Shown: positions 42,801 to 53,614, numbered from the stretch's first letter. The stretch is DNA of 64,000 bases from Sulfitobacter sp. THAF37 (GCF_009363555.1 NZ_CP045372.1:1871501-1935500); one strand, 5' to 3'. Numbers and translations: made by a program. The notes: a model not told the origin generated them from the sequence alone.

Positions 42801-45368
42801 TCAGGCCAGTGCCGCCAGGTCGGTCCTGATCCGCCGGTCCATGTGCGACCACCGGATATCGGCCACGACGGCCTGTGCCTGTTGCAACGCCGCGCGGGCG
42901 GCACCGCGCCTGCGCCGTGCCAGCAGGACCATCGCCCTGCCGTGCAGCGCCTGTGCCGTGACGCCGTGCATCCCTACCGCGCGGCCCAAGGATGCGGCGC
43001 TATCGAAATGCGCCAGCGCCCGGGACCTGGCAAACGGTGCCTCGCGCAGCAGGAAACCCATGTTCCCAGCCAGCTTTGAAAACGCGGGCTTTCCGTCCCC
43101 CCGCGCCAGCCCGAGATAGAGCGCCCCCAGGGCGATATATGCCATCCCGGCACCATGCGCGTTTCCGGTCGCCGAAGCCTGCCGCGCCGCGCCGGTGAGC
43201 GCGGTCACACCGCCGCTCAGGTCGCCCCGCAGCGCCCGGGCCACCCCGAGAGAACCGCAGGTGAAATCGGTCAATGTCCGGTATCCCAGCCGCACTCCCT
43301 CTGCCCGGACGCTGGTCAGCAGCTTTTCACCACCCTCCGGGTTGCCGCGCAAAGTCATGGCATGGCCCTTCAACGCCAGCGCCGCCATATGAGCCGCCGT
43401 GCCCCCTGCGGCCTCCGCGCCTTCATCGGCGAGGCGGACCGCGCGGTCAAAGTCGTCCGACAGGAGGGCAGTGGCGGCCAGGCAGGCCGCGCCCCGGGCC
43501 ATTGCATCCGGGGATTTGCCCGCCTTTGCGGCGTCGTACAGCGCGCGTGCCCTTTCAGCCGCCAGGTCGATGTCGCCCCTGATCGTGTGGCTCCAGGCCC
43601 GGTAGAGGTCGAGACGGGTGCGGACGCCTGCCGGGGCCGCGCCATCCCACAGCCCTTCGCACTGCGCCGAAAGACGCCGCAGCGCGTCGCGATAGCCGGG
43701 CGCGGGGGCCGCGCACTGCCTGCCCATCAGCCCCAGACAGCCAAGCGCGACCGCGTCCGTGTCACCGTGACCTTCGCCCCGGGCGCGGACCTGTGCAAAC
43801 AGTGCCCCGGCGGCGTCCGGCTGCCGGGTCCGATCATAGGCCGTTGCGGCACGGACGAGAATGCGCGGATAGCTCGGCTGTCCCTTCGCCCGGTCGATGC
43901 GGGCGCGCATGGTCTCGAACAATGTGACGACCCGCCCGAACTCCGCCCGCCAAAGCAGGGCCTCGAACCACGTAGAATAGAATGTCCCCGTCAGCGCCGG
44001 ATCAGGCTCCGCCCCGGTGTCTTCGATCAACCGGGCAGCCCGGTCGAACAGGTCGACCGCCATCCGGGGCAGAAACAGCCCAAGGGCATGGCGGCCCGCC
44101 GCGATCAGATGCGGCACCGCTTCGGCGGGCTTTCCGGCCCGTTCGAAATGATCGGCCAGCGACGTCTGGGCTGTGGGGCTGGCAGTCTTGCGCGCCATCG
44201 CCTCTGCGGCCCTGGCATGCAACACACGGCGGCTGTCGTCCGGCAAGGCGGCGTAGACGGCTTCCCGAACCGCCGCGTGCTGGAACCGGTATCCCGACCG
44301 GTAGGGAAGGATCACGCCTGCGCTTTCGGCCTGCGCCACAGGATCGGGGCCAGAGGAGCATATCGCGCTGGCGATGTCCCGCGCCATCGCGGCATCGAAA
44401 TCCTCGCCGATGACCGACGCGGCCTGCACCAGCGCGCGGCATCGGGGACCAAGCGCGCCCACCCGCGCCATGATCGTATCGGGCAGGGTCGGGGGCAGGG
44501 GCATGTCCTGCTGCGGGGGGATGCGCGCCTGTTGGCCCAGAAAGCGCCCGATCTCCACCGCATAGAGCGGATTGCCGTCCGCCTGCGCCGCGGCGCGTGC
44601 GGTCAGGCGGGAGGGCAGGTTGCCGCAGCCAGAGGCCCGCACGACCAGATCCTTGACCGCCGCCTCGCCAAGGGGCCCGAGCTGGACCCGCGTGGTGCGC
44701 GCCTGCATCAGCCAGCCGGGGTGAAAGCCGGAACCCGAACTGGCCAGCAGCATCAGCGGCACTTCGACCTTCTGCATCAGCAGCCGCTCCAGCATCTGCA
44801 AGGTGCCGGTATCGGCCTTGTCCATATCCTCCAGGATCAGGACGAGGGGCCGGTCCCGGCAGCTGCGCAGGATCAGGTCGGTGATCGTCTGGCGAAGGGT
44901 TTCGCCAGCGGTATCCGCAGCTTCGCCCATGACCCCGGCGCGATCACCGGGCCGTCCCAGCAGGGTCAGCAGGCTGTGACCGCGGGTGGCCCCCTCCGGG
45001 TCCAGCCGTGCCACGGCCTCTTGCACCTGTGGTTCCGGTGCATCGCGCGGCAGGTCAAGCACGCGGCGCAGTATCTCTGCAAAAGGCCGGAACGGCATGG
45101 CAGTGCCATCGGCGCGACAGGCGGTGGCGATCACCCGAACCTGGTCGCGGGGCAGGGTCTGCCGGAACTCTGCGATCAGCCGCGATTTTCCGATACCCGG
45201 CGTCCCCTGGACGATCGCCATCGCCATCCGACCATTGAGCAGGCGCTGAAAGGCATCCTCGACCTGCGCCAGCGCAAGGTCGCGTTCCGCAAGGGGAAAC
45301 GACCCGGCACAGGCTGTATCGGGCGCGCCGCCGCGGTGTTTTCTTTCGATGACGGTATCGGCTGACAT
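42801..45368 (-). CDS. STAND/AAA-type ATPase with helical (TPR-like) repeats
   Basis: 855 aa from MSADTVIERKHRG. Walker A GTPGIGKS (55-62), Walker B PLVLILEDMDKAD, and an NB-ARC/MalT-like order with SVIGEDFDAAMARD. The C-terminal 450 residues are a helical array of TPR-like repeats. Related proteins usually carry an N-terminal adenylate cyclase or a C-terminal LuxR domain; neither is present here, so the output is unknown. Upstream Met codons exist but none has a clear ribosome binding site. Confidence 0.82.
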   Translation of the reverse strand: MSADTVIERKHRGGAPDTACAGSFPLAERDLALAQVEDAFQRLLNGRMAMAIVQGTPGIGKSRLIAEFRQTLPRDQVRVIATACRADGTAMPFRPFAEILRRVLDLPRDAPEPQVQEAVARLDPEGATRGHSLLTLLGRPGDRAGVMGEAADTAGETLRQTITDLILRSCRDRPLVLILEDMDKADTGTLQMLERLLMQKVEVPLMLLASSGSGFHPGWLMQARTTRVQLGPLGEAAVKDLVVRASGCGNLPSRLTARAAAQADGNPLYAVEIGRFLGQQARIPPQQDMPLPPTLPDTIMARVGALGPRCRALVQAASVIGEDFDAAMARDIASAICSSGPDPVAQAESAGVILPYRSGYRFQHAAVREAVYAALPDDSRRVLHARAAEAMARKTASPTAQTSLADHFERAGKPAEAVPHLIAAGRHALGLFLPRMAVDLFDRAARLIEDTGAEPDPALTGTFYSTWFEALLWRAEFGRVVTLFETMRARIDRAKGQPSYPRILVRAATAYDRTRQPDAAGALFAQVRARGEGHGDTDAVALGCLGLMGRQCAAPAPGYRDALRRLSAQCEGLWDGAAPAGVRTRLDLYRAWSHTIRGDIDLAAERARALYDAAKAGKSPDAMARGAACLAATALLSDDFDRAVRLADEGAEAAGGTAAHMAALALKGHAMTLRGNPEGGEKLLTSVRAEGVRLGYRTLTDFTCGSLGVARALRGDLSGGVTALTGAARQASATGNAHGAGMAYIALGALYLGLARGDGKPAFSKLAGNMGFLLREAPFARSRALAHFDSAASLGRAVGMHGVTAQALHGRAMVLLARRRRGAARAALQQAQAVVADIRWSHMDRRIRTDLAALA

Positions 45369-45745
45369 GTGATCAGACCCCCCCATCATATTTGCGTGGC
45401 GCGCCGGGGGGTGCAAGGTGCCGGCGGGATGTACCGGACCATTTCCGCCGGGGCGGCATGTGTCTGCCCTTTATTGTGCAATATCGCTTTTCGCTGGGCA
45501 GAGCCTACGGCCGGTAGCATTTTCATGCCTGAGCGAAGGCGCAATTTTGGATGGTGTCAGGCAGGAATTCAGCCACTTTAGGTTGTGGTGCGAAAACAAC
45601 ACACTTCGTCTGGCGCCAAGGCTATAAAGTTTGACAGAGTCCAGCAATCTACTAATACTAGAATGGACTGAAAGGCTTCAAAACAAAGGCTTTGACAAGA
45701 GTCTGGTCCTTTATCGGGTGGTGTTTAGGTTGGGATGTTAGGCCG
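45369..45745. other. Divergent intergenic region with candidate promoter for the hybrid kinase
   Basis: About 375 bp between the divergent STAND ATPase and hybrid kinase genes. TTGACA (45631-45636), 16 bp and TAATAC (45653-45658) form a plausible sigma70 promoter for the kinase; a second TTGACA (45692) coincides with an alternative TTG start. No other gene seen. Confidence 0.5.
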
Positions 45746-48700
45746 ATGAGGAAACTGGAACTGCTGCTGGGAGCCGCGTGCCTTGTGGTTTCGGTGGCGC
45801 TGTTCAGCCTCAGCCTCAATCAGATCCGGCAGAAGGCCGAAACAGAGTTTTCCCATATCACCGAAGAGGGTGTGGAAAGCCTGCAGCACCGGATGCAGAC
45901 CTACCTGCAAAGCCTGTACGGACTGGCCGCATATCTCAACGCGTCCGAGATCGCCACCGAAGCGGAGTTCGAGACCTTCGCCGAAACCCTCAACCTGGAC
46001 GAGGTGCTGGTCGGTATCAACGGCGTCGGTTTTATCGAGCCTGTCCAATCCGAAGACATGCAGGCATTTCTCGGACGCAGCCGTGTTCATACGCGGTCGG
46101 ATTTTGACGTCCATCCAAAGACGGAAGGTCCGGAGCATTTCGTGATCACCCGGATCTCGCCGCTGGCGCGCAACATCGAGGCGTTGGGCCTGGACATCAC
46201 ATTCGAGGAAGGCCGGTACGAAGCGGCGCGCCGCGCCCGCCAGACCGGCGAGCCGCAACTGACGCCCCGTATCCTTCTGGTTCAGGACGAAACCCGGCAG
46301 CCAGGATTCCTGTTGCTTCTGCCGCTGTGGGAGCGAGTGTTCGTTCCGGAGCGGGGCGGCAGCGTTCGCGGCGATTTCCGGGGCTGGGTCTATGCCCCCT
46401 TCGTGGGGCAACGGCTGCTGACCGACCTTTCGCCCAATCAGGGCCGGGTCTATCAGATTGCGGTCTTCGACGGCCCCGAAGCCGACCCCGAAAAGATCAT
46501 CTTTGACAGCACCGCGGGTGTTGATCGTGGCGATGGGGCGGCGGCCCCCGCCGTCGGGAAACATGCCAAGACCTATACCATCATGAATCACGGGCGTCCC
46601 TGGACACTCGTGTTCCGCAGCACCCCGATGTTCGATTCCTATTTCCCCAACAATCCCGCCTTCGGGATTCTGGCGGCGGGCATTCTGCTGACGGCGATGC
46701 TGCTTTTCGTGATCCGTTCGCTTCGGGTGCGCGGCGAGGCTATGGCACAGATCGCCGACCTGCGCGCCCGCCAGGTCAGCGCACAGGAGGAAGCCAACCG
46801 CGCCGTGATCCACAATGCGGTGATCCCGGTGTTCATCCTGAATGCCGAAGGCCATATCCTGTTTGCGAACCAGGCGGCGCACGACTGCTTTGGTTATCCG
46901 GCGCACGGGTTGATCGACCTGCAATTCGACGACCTGGTGACTGATCTCAAGAACCTGTCGGAAGACCAGATGTTCAACGCGTCGGGCACCCGGCTGGACG
47001 GGCAGGGGCTGATCCTCGACCTGCAACGCAACTCTTGGGTGACTTACGAAGGGGCCGACCGGACCACCGCACTGGTCCGCGACCTGACCGCGGAATACGA
47101 AGCGATCGAAGAGACAACCGAGATGAAGGCCCGCTACGACAAGGCGCTGCAGGGCGCGCGCATCGGCGTCTTCGACATCGACCTGGCGACGGGCCGGTCC
47201 GAAGTCAGCGACACCTGGCGGCAGATCATGGGCTTCGATGACGATAACAGCCCGGCTGACCCGCAACGCGCGTTTCTCGAACGTATCCATCCGGATGACC
47301 TGCCGATCCTCGAAAAGTCGGACCGGGACTGTATCGAACAGCGGGCACCGAGATCCATTGCCGAATACCGTGTGAAGGTGGGCGAAGACGACTGGCGCTG
47401 GATGCGCTCGGACGCCGTGGTGGTGGAGCGGGACGAAACCGGCCGCGCCCTGCGCATGATCGGGGCGCAGACCGACGTGACCAAGTTGCGCCACGAGCGT
47501 AATGCGCTGGAGGCCAGCGAGAACCAGCTTCTGCAGGTATTTGCCTCGGCACCGATCGGCATGGTGCTGCTGGACGAGAACGGCAAGTTTCACAGTGTCA
47601 ATCCGGCCTTCTGCGCGCTGTGTGGCTACGATGAGGATGCCCTGGTTTCGGCCATGAGGATGTCAAACGTCCTGCCCCGCGCAGAGGTCAAGACCATCGC
47701 GTCGAACCTGACCGAGATGCTCGAATCCGGCTGTGCGCAGGTATACAGCGGCCAACACCGCTTTATTCACCGCAACGGTGAGGAAAGATGGTGCCTGCTG
47801 CACATCTCGTGGTTCTTCGACAAGAACGCGGGCCGCAATTCCTTTATCGCGCAGGTCAACGACATTACCGAGCTCAAGAAGGTCGAGCAGATGAAGAACG
47901 AATTCGTGGCAACCGTCAGCCACGAATTGCGCACGCCGCTGACCTCGATCAAGGGCGCGCTTGGGCTGATCGGCGCGATGGATGACTTCGAAGTCCCCGC
48001 CAAGGTGGGGCGCCTGCTTGAGATCGCCCGCAGCAACGCCGACAACCTTGCCGATATCGTCAACGACATCCTCGACCTGGAAAAAATATCTTCGGGCGAG
48101 ATCGCGTTTGAATTCCACCCGAACTCGATGAATTCGATCATAAGGGACACGGCGGACGAATTGGCACCCTTTGCCGTCGCGCATAAAAATACGCTGATGC
48201 TCGACCTGCCCCCGGACGACCTGATGGTCCTGGCAGATCGGGGAAGGACGCGCCAGGTCCTGGCAAACCTGATTTCCAATGCCTGCAAATATTCCGATCC
48301 CGGCACCCAGGTCATGGTCAAGGCCGAGGCGGTCTCGGATCAGATTCTCGTCTGCGTCCAGAACATCGGTCCGGCCATCCCCGAGACATTCCGCCACCGC
48401 ATCTTCGATGCCTTCACCCAGGCGGACAGTTCCGACACCCGCACCAAGGGCGGTACCGGGCTGGGCCTGAACATCGCCAAGCGGATTGTGCGGCGGCACG
48501 ACGGCGATATCGGCTTCGAAAGCACCGGACAGGGGGTGACAGTGTTCTGGTTCACCTTCCCGCGACACGGTCAGACCAGTGTCGGCCTGACCGGGAAGCG
48601 CAAGGAAAAACGGCAGAACCGACCCGGCAAACTGAACGTGCTGCACGTAGAGGATGACAGCGACTTTGCCGAAGTGCTGCAGTCGGGCCTGTCGGATGTC

Positions 48701-48979
48701 GCTGATCTGCATCACGTGCGCAGCCTGGCCGAAGCGCGGGCCGCCTTGGCCAAGGGGCCGCTGGATGTCATTATTCTGGACTGGTTGCTGCCCGACGGGG
48801 ACGCCGTCACCCTGTTGGACGAGATCGCCGAGCTTGACTATCCGGTGCGCGTGCTTGGTCTGTCATCGGATGCAGAGCGCGGGCCGGATGGCCGGATCAG
48901 CGCCAACCTCGTGAAATCACGCGCGGAAATGGCAACAATTGCAGAGCATGTTTTAGGGCAACAAATAAGGGCATCCTGA
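45746..48979 (+). CDS. CHASE-PAS hybrid histidine kinase with C-terminal receiver
   Basis: 1077 aa. Two transmembrane helices (about 5-25 and 305-327) flank a periplasmic CHASE domain ([27 protein letters not shown]). PAS domains follow at about 360-460, 470-590 and 600-700, then HisKA with His726 ([10 protein letters not shown]), HATPase ([15 protein letters not shown]) and a receiver with Asp1012 ([11 protein letters not shown]). A hybrid kinase of this type needs an HPt protein to pass phosphate on; one is encoded nearby. The ATG at 45746 is preferred to a TTG at 45692 which lies in a promoter-like TTGACA. Confidence 0.93.
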   Translation: MRKLELLLGAACLVVSVALFSLSLNQIRQKAETEFSHITEEGVESLQHRMQTYLQSLYGLAAYLNASEIATEAEFETFAETLNLDEVLVGINGVGFIEPVQSEDMQAFLGRSRVHTRSDFDVHPKTEGPEHFVITRISPLARNIEALGLDITFEEGRYEAARRARQTGEPQLTPRILLVQDETRQPGFLLLLPLWERVFVPERGGSVRGDFRGWVYAPFVGQRLLTDLSPNQGRVYQIAVFDGPEADPEKIIFDSTAGVDRGDGAAAPAVGKHAKTYTIMNHGRPWTLVFRSTPMFDSYFPNNPAFGILAAGILLTAMLLFVIRSLRVRGEAMAQIADLRARQVSAQEEANRAVIHNAVIPVFILNAEGHILFANQAAHDCFGYPAHGLIDLQFDDLVTDLKNLSEDQMFNASGTRLDGQGLILDLQRNSWVTYEGADRTTALVRDLTAEYEAIEETTEMKARYDKALQGARIGVFDIDLATGRSEVSDTWRQIMGFDDDNSPADPQRAFLERIHPDDLPILEKSDRDCIEQRAPRSIAEYRVKVGEDDWRWMRSDAVVVERDETGRALRMIGAQTDVTKLRHERNALEASENQLLQVFASAPIGMVLLDENGKFHSVNPAFCALCGYDEDALVSAMRMSNVLPRAEVKTIASNLTEMLESGCAQVYSGQHRFIHRNGEERWCLLHISWFFDKNAGRNSFIAQVNDITELKKVEQMKNEFVATVSHELRTPLTSIKGALGLIGAMDDFEVPAKVGRLLEIARSNADNLADIVNDILDLEKISSGEIAFEFHPNSMNSIIRDTADELAPFAVAHKNTLMLDLPPDDLMVLADRGRTRQVLANLISNACKYSDPGTQVMVKAEAVSDQILVCVQNIGPAIPETFRHRIFDAFTQADSSDTRTKGGTGLGLNIAKRIVRRHDGDIGFESTGQGVTVFWFTFPRHGQTSVGLTGKRKEKRQNRPGKLNVLHVEDDSDFAEVLQSGLSDVADLHHVRSLAEARAALAKGPLDVIILDWLLPDGDAVTLLDEIAELDYPVRVLGLSSDAERGPDGRISANLVKSRAEMATIAEHVLGQQIRAS

Positions 48980-49113
48980 AAACAATTAAACGGCGTTTCA
49001 ATTCTAGTTCGATTTCGCCTTATTTCTGCCAGTTTGATACGGCATCTCTTCGATACGACCGATGCCGACGTTCGGGGAGTTGGCGGAGTTGTGCATTAAT
49101 CCGAGGCAATTTC

Positions 49114-50772
49114 ATGCGTTCATCCGAGACCAAATTCAATCTTCTCAAGAATGTAGCACTTGGTGGCGGCGGCGCACTCGGTTGGTACGCCGCAAGCCGC
49201 GCCCTGATCCCCGGCCCCCTGGGCGAGGTCATACCGGCCGCCAGCGCAATCGCCATCGCCGCCCTTTTGCCGACTTATTTGGGTATGCGGCGGGCGACCC
49301 TTGTCAATGACAAGCAGTCGCTGATGCTGGGGCAGCGTATCGATGTCCTGAACGATCATGCCATCGTGAACGTGGTCGACGCCGAAACCAGACTGGTGGA
49401 GGTCAACGATCATTTCGTCAAAGCGACAGGCTACAGCAGGGACGAACTGATCGGGGTCTCGATGCACGACTTCTACCAGGACGAAGACGGAGAACTGGCG
49501 CCATCCATCCATCGCTGCCTGAGCGCAGGCAAGATCTGGATCGGCGAGACGCCCATTCGCTGCAAGGACGGATCGACACTCTATACCCACACCACCGTGC
49601 GTCCGATCTACGATCTGGACGGCAACTGGATCGGGTCGATCTCGGCCCGGACCGATGTCACGGAGACCCACGAGCTGCTGGCCGCGCGGGACACGGCGCA
49701 GGTGATGGACGAGATGAAGGATGACATCTGGATCGTCGATTGCGATACGATGGCGGCCTCCTACATGAACCGGGTGGCGCTGGGGCGTCTGGGCCTGCTG
49801 GGCAAGGCCGGAGAGGTCATCCCGCTGGCTGATCTGCAAAACTTGGGCGGGGTGTCCAGCATCATCGCAACCTGCCGCGATATGCGCAGCACAGGTGCCG
49901 ACAACGCTCAGTTTGAAACCGAATTCTGCGGCAAGCCGTTTCACATCAGCGTGAACCGCCTCAAGGTGGGAACGCTGAAAGGGCGTTTCATGATCCTGAT
50001 GGCCGACATGTCCAAACGTGTGCTCGAAGAGCAGCGCAAGTCGGACTTCATCTCGACCGTCAGTCACGAATTGCGGTCGCCGCTGACCTCGATCAAAGGC
50101 GCGATGGGCCTGTTGCTGTCTCGCGCGGCGGGCGAGCTGCCGGACAAGGCGGTCAGCATGCTTGAGATCGCGCATCGCAACTCGGACCGTCTGGTCCTGA
50201 TCATCAACGACATCCTCGACCTCGAAAAGATCGCCGCCGGACGTATGGAATACGATCGTCAGAACGTGGACCTGACCGAGATGATAGAAGAGACCGAGAG
50301 GGCGAATGCCACCATGCAGCAGCGGTTCTCGGTGCAGGTGGAAATCACCGGAGGGAACGGTCCGATCTGGATCAACACCGATCCGAACCGGATCATCCAG
50401 GTCCTCAACAACTTTCTCTCGAACGCCTGCAAGTTTTCGCGCCCCGGCAGTACCGTGCGCATTCTGGTAGAAGACCAGGGCGATTCGGTGCGCGTCGCCG
50501 TAAAGGATCAGGGCGAAGGCATCCCGATAAAGGACCAGCACAAGATCTTCGAACGCTTTGCCGACATGGAAAATTCGAACAGATCTTCAAAAGGTGGTAC
50601 CGGATTGGGCCTGAGCATCTGCAAGGCTATTGTCGAAGGGCTGGGAGGCACTATAGGTTTCGAAACGACCGAAGGTGTCGGAACGACATTCTATTTCGTT
50701 CTGCCGAAACAAGTAGCCAAAACGGAACACATTGCGCCGGACAATATCGTTAAGATGCGCAGCGTGTCCTGA
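49114..50772 (+). CDS. PAS-domain histidine kinase
   Basis: 552 aa; GAGG before the ATG. A short hydrophobic region (about 28-52, GEVIPAASAIAIAALLPTYLG) suggests membrane attachment. A PAS domain (about 70-185) is followed by a second, divergent PAS-like region (190-300), HisKA with His318 (TVSHELRSPL), and HATPase ([17 protein letters not shown]). HisKA is nearly identical in its core to that of the hybrid kinase upstream (SHELR[TS]PLTSIKGA), suggesting gene duplication. Followed 20 bp later by a single-domain receiver. Confidence 0.93.
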   Translation: MRSSETKFNLLKNVALGGGGALGWYAASRALIPGPLGEVIPAASAIAIAALLPTYLGMRRATLVNDKQSLMLGQRIDVLNDHAIVNVVDAETRLVEVNDHFVKATGYSRDELIGVSMHDFYQDEDGELAPSIHRCLSAGKIWIGETPIRCKDGSTLYTHTTVRPIYDLDGNWIGSISARTDVTETHELLAARDTAQVMDEMKDDIWIVDCDTMAASYMNRVALGRLGLLGKAGEVIPLADLQNLGGVSSIIATCRDMRSTGADNAQFETEFCGKPFHISVNRLKVGTLKGRFMILMADMSKRVLEEQRKSDFISTVSHELRSPLTSIKGAMGLLLSRAAGELPDKAVSMLEIAHRNSDRLVLIINDILDLEKIAAGRMEYDRQNVDLTEMIEETERANATMQQRFSVQVEITGGNGPIWINTDPNRIIQVLNNFLSNACKFSRPGSTVRILVEDQGDSVRVAVKDQGEGIPIKDQHKIFERFADMENSNRSSKGGTGLGLSICKAIVEGLGGTIGFETTEGVGTTFYFVLPKQVAKTEHIAPDNIVKMRSVS

Positions 50773-50791
50773 TTAACAATACGAGTGCGCG

Positions 50792-51160
50792 ATGCTAAAA
50801 TTGATCCATGTAGAAGACGATGCCGACATTCGAGAAATCGCAAAGATGTCGCTCGACCTCGCGGGTGATTTTGAAGTGATCCAATGCGACTGCGGCGAGG
50901 ACGCCCTGGCCCGCGTCAAGGATTACACACCCGATGTGATTCTGCTGGACATGATGATGCCGGGCATGACCGGTCGGCAGACGCTGGAGGAAATGCGCAA
51001 GCTGCCGCATCTCGCGGATGTGCCGGCCATTTTCATGACGGCACGCGCGCAACACGCGGAAATCGACGAGCTGCGCAATGCCGGTGCGGCAGATGTGATC
51101 AGCAAACCGTTTGATCCGATGTCGCTGGCGGACCAGATCAAGAACGCGATCCGGAAATAA
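50792..51160 (+). CDS. Single-domain response regulator (CheY-like)
   Basis: 122 aa receiver: acidic pocket HVEDDAD (7-13), phosphoacceptor Asp53 (VILLDMMMPG), Thr in FMTARAQ, Lys in ISKPFDP. No output domain, so it must act by shuttling phosphate or binding a partner. Co-transcribed with the PAS kinase 20 bp upstream. Confidence 0.93.
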   Translation: MLKLIHVEDDADIREIAKMSLDLAGDFEVIQCDCGEDALARVKDYTPDVILLDMMMPGMTGRQTLEEMRKLPHLADVPAIFMTARAQHAEIDELRNAGAADVISKPFDPMSLADQIKNAIRK

Positions 51161-51255
51161 CACCGCGGCGCGCGGTCGCGATGCGCCTCCACCAAATAAA
51201 CAACTCCGGTGCAGAGGCAGCCGGGGCAGATCGGGAACAGCGGGGCGCGGCGGGA

Positions 51256-51615
51256 TCAGCCGAACTCGCGCAGCGTGTCCTCGCAATGCTTCACGAAAAG
51301 GTCCATGTGATGGACGATCTCGCCCGGACAGATCGCCAGGTCAGCGTCCGGTCCTTCGAGATGGGCGATGACCTCGGCTTCGCTGGCGCGGGCGGCCTCG
51401 CCCAGATCGGTAAAGCCGAGTGATCCGGCCGTCCCCGAAATCTGGTGCAGGATCGCCTTGGCCGCTTCGAGGTTGCCGTTGATCTCTTCCAGTGTCTCGC
51501 CGTCCCAGGCTTTCAGCGCGTGTTCGGCGATCCGGGCCTGACGATCGGCCAGCATCTCGAGGAATCTGGCGCGTACTTTTGCCAGTCCGGGCAGTTCTTC
51601 AACCATGTCCTTCAT
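51256..51615 (-). CDS. HPt-domain phosphotransfer protein
   Basis: 119 aa. His57 in ILHQISGTAGSLGF fits the HPt consensus (His-x-x-x-Gly-x-Ala/Ser ... Gly). It should relay phosphate between the hybrid kinase receiver and a response regulator. Its start overlaps the neighbouring response regulator's stop by 4 bp (ATGA), pairing the two. Confidence 0.9.
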   Translation of the reverse strand: MKDMVEELPGLAKVRARFLEMLADRQARIAEHALKAWDGETLEEINGNLEAAKAILHQISGTAGSLGFTDLGEAARASEAEVIAHLEGPDADLAICPGEIVHHMDLFVKHCEDTLREFG

Positions 51616-52589
51616 GCAATCTGTCCCATGTTCCAGTAGTCCGTCTGAGATTTGCCATGCGCCGCGCTGGCGGCTTCCGCGGTGGCATGGGCGGTGGCCA
51701 GCGCATCCATGACGGCGGAACCGGTTTTCCAGATCAGCCGCACGACGTCGCCGCCACAGACCCGGGGATGCAGGCGCTCCCCCTTGTTGTTGTATAGCTC
51801 GGTCCGCGCCAAGGATAGGTTAACCGCATCCATCAGCTGGCCCATGTCGGGCCGCCAGCCGCTTTCGGTGATGCACACAAAGGTACCGTTGCCCGCGTAG
51901 GACATCAGGAACTGGTGACCGTGCAGCGTGTCCGAGATGACCTCGGCCACGTCGGACATCAGGCTGTAAAACTCGAACGATGTCATCGACGCGTGGTACA
52001 GTTCGATCTCGCGCACGGTAAAGGCAAAGGTCGATGACCCGAACAGCGAGCTGCGGGTCAGTTGCTGAACGTAGTTCTCCATCGCCACGTATTCGATCAC
52101 GTTGTCCACGTCATGGATGGAAATCGGCTCGTGCAGCTCCACCGCGCCCGAACCGGCGCGCGCGCCGACGGCGGAAGCGGCAAAGATCTTGCGCGTCCGC
52201 GACCGGCGGCCTTCGATCATGCCCGCGACCAGGCTCAGCCGGGCCTTCAGCTCGGCCACTTCGAAAGGTTTGGTGACATAGTCGGTCGCGCCTGCGGCAA
52301 AGGCGCCGTCGATATAGCGTTTGTCCGCCATCGCGGTCAGCATCAGGACCGGCGTGTCGGCATAGCGGGCCATCATCCGGATACGGCGGGTCAGTTCGAT
52401 CCCGTCCATACCCGGCATCTGGATATCCAGCATGAAACAGTCGAAGGTGGCGTTCGCATCGCCGCGCAGCAGGTCCAGCGCTTCGGCCCCGGAGCCGGCA
52501 GTGGTCAGCTCGTGCCCGCCGACAGCCTCGATGAACTGGGCCAGCAGTTCCACGATGATCGGATCGTCGTCCACCGCTAGAATTCTCAT
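51612..52589 (-). CDS. Response regulator with degenerate GGDEF-like output domain
   Basis: 325 aa; GGAGAG before the ATG at 52589. The receiver (1-125) has Asp7/Asp8 and phosphoacceptor Asp55 (CFMLDIQMPG). The C-terminal half has the size and strand pattern of a diguanylate cyclase (SDTLHGHQFLMSYAGNGTFVCI; SLARTELYNNKGERL), but the GG[D/E]EF site reads GNGTF, so cyclase activity is unlikely. Other readings of the output domain are possible. Operon with the HPt gene. Confidence 0.82.
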   Translation of the reverse strand: MRILAVDDDPIIVELLAQFIEAVGGHELTTAGSGAEALDLLRGDANATFDCFMLDIQMPGMDGIELTRRIRMMARYADTPVLMLTAMADKRYIDGAFAAGATDYVTKPFEVAELKARLSLVAGMIEGRRSRTRKIFAASAVGARAGSGAVELHEPISIHDVDNVIEYVAMENYVQQLTRSSLFGSSTFAFTVREIELYHASMTSFEFYSLMSDVAEVISDTLHGHQFLMSYAGNGTFVCITESGWRPDMGQLMDAVNLSLARTELYNNKGERLHPRVCGGDVVRLIWKTGSAVMDALATAHATAEAASAAHGKSQTDYWNMGQIA

Positions 52590-52771
52590 TGGTCTCTCCA
52601 CCAGATAGTCTATGCCCGGATTGGACGCGGGCTTGGTGTCAACCTTACGGGGAACTGTGGCGTAATTTTGGCGTTTCAGGAAAAGATGCCGAATTTATTA
52701 AGAAACTGTTTCCCCCGGCCCGGCAATCGGGCAGGGCGGACGCACCTCGGCGTGGCGCATCCGCCCTTGGT

Positions 52772-53614
52772 TCAGGTTTTCTTGCGGTCGTCCACGATGG
52801 TCATCTGGGCCAGCCCGCTCTGACCCAGATCGACCTTGGCAAAAGGTCCGCCCTGGCACATCTCGGCCGGATCGTTCAGGTCCGGGGCAGGGGTGTCGGC
52901 CAGCACCGCTTCGGCAAACTGCTCTGCGTTGTCCTTGGGCCGATACCCCAGAAAGGCCGCCCTGGTGTTGTCTACCGGCGCGCGGTCATTGTTGGACACG
53001 CCGTAGATCACGGTAAAGCCGACCGATGGCGTGTCGATGGCACGCGTGACCAGATGGATCAGGTCGTCATAGGACAGCCACGACCCCAGTGCGCGGGCGT
53101 TGTTGACCTGTGCGGCGGACAGGATACGCAGATGCACGCTTTCCAGCTGCCGCTTGTCCCAGTACATCGACCCCAGATCCTCGGTAAAGCACTTGGCCAG
53201 CCCATAGAACGTGTCGGGCCGGTGAGGCGCGTCGGTGCCGATGAAATCGCGTTTCTTGTGCATGCCGACAGCGTGGATGGACGACGCATAGACGATCCGG
53301 CGCACCCCATGCTGATACCCGGCCTCCCAGATGTTGTAGGAGCCGACGAAGTTGGGTCCCAGCAGCTCTTCAAAGGGTTTTTCGTCGACGATGGCGCCAA
53401 AGTGGATGACCATGTCAGCCCCTTCCAGCAGCGGAAAGACCTCGTCGTATTTGGCAAGGTCCGCACGGGCGTAGCTTTCGCCGGGGTAAAGCTTGCCGAT
53501 GTCTTCCGCGATGTCGGTGCTCAGCAGTTCGTCGCACATCTCCGACAGAGGTTCGCGCAGGTACGACCCCAGCCGCCCGGCGGCTCCTGTCAGCACAAGT
53601 TTCTTGAATTTCAT
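52772..53614 (-). CDS. NAD-dependent epimerase/dehydratase, uronate-dehydrogenase-like
   Basis: 280 aa, extended SDR family. NAD motif TGAAGRLG (9-16), Ser112 with Tyr137-x3-Lys141 (YGLAK) as catalytic triad. RIVYASSIHAVG, WLSYDDLIHLV and YGVSNNDRAPVDN closely follow the pattern I know from Agrobacterium uronate dehydrogenase (Udh), which oxidises glucuronate and galacturonate to aldaric lactones. The exact sugar is not proved. The FAD oxidoreductase starts upstream and ends 1.2 kb on the same strand, but its 3' end is 34 bp away, so the two may share a transcript. Confidence 0.75.
   Translation of the reverse strand: MKFKKLVLTGAAGRLGSYLREPLSEMCDELLSTDIAEDIGKLYPGESYARADLAKYDEVFPLLEGADMVIHFGAIVDEKPFEELLGPNFVGSYNIWEAGYQHGVRRIVYASSIHAVGMHKKRDFIGTDAPHRPDTFYGLAKCFTEDLGSMYWDKRQLESVHLRILSAAQVNNARALGSWLSYDDLIHLVTRAIDTPSVGFTVIYGVSNNDRAPVDNTRAAFLGYRPKDNAEQFAEAVLADTPAPDLNDPAEMCQGGPFAKVDLGQSGLAQMTIVDDRKKT

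Noticed and set aside
43155-45365. 736-codon plus frame opposite the STAND ATPase
   Set aside because: Composition typical of antisense frames; the P-loop gene on the minus strand explains it.
45725-47593. 622-codon minus frame opposite the hybrid kinase
   Set aside because: Shadow of the CHASE/PAS coding region.
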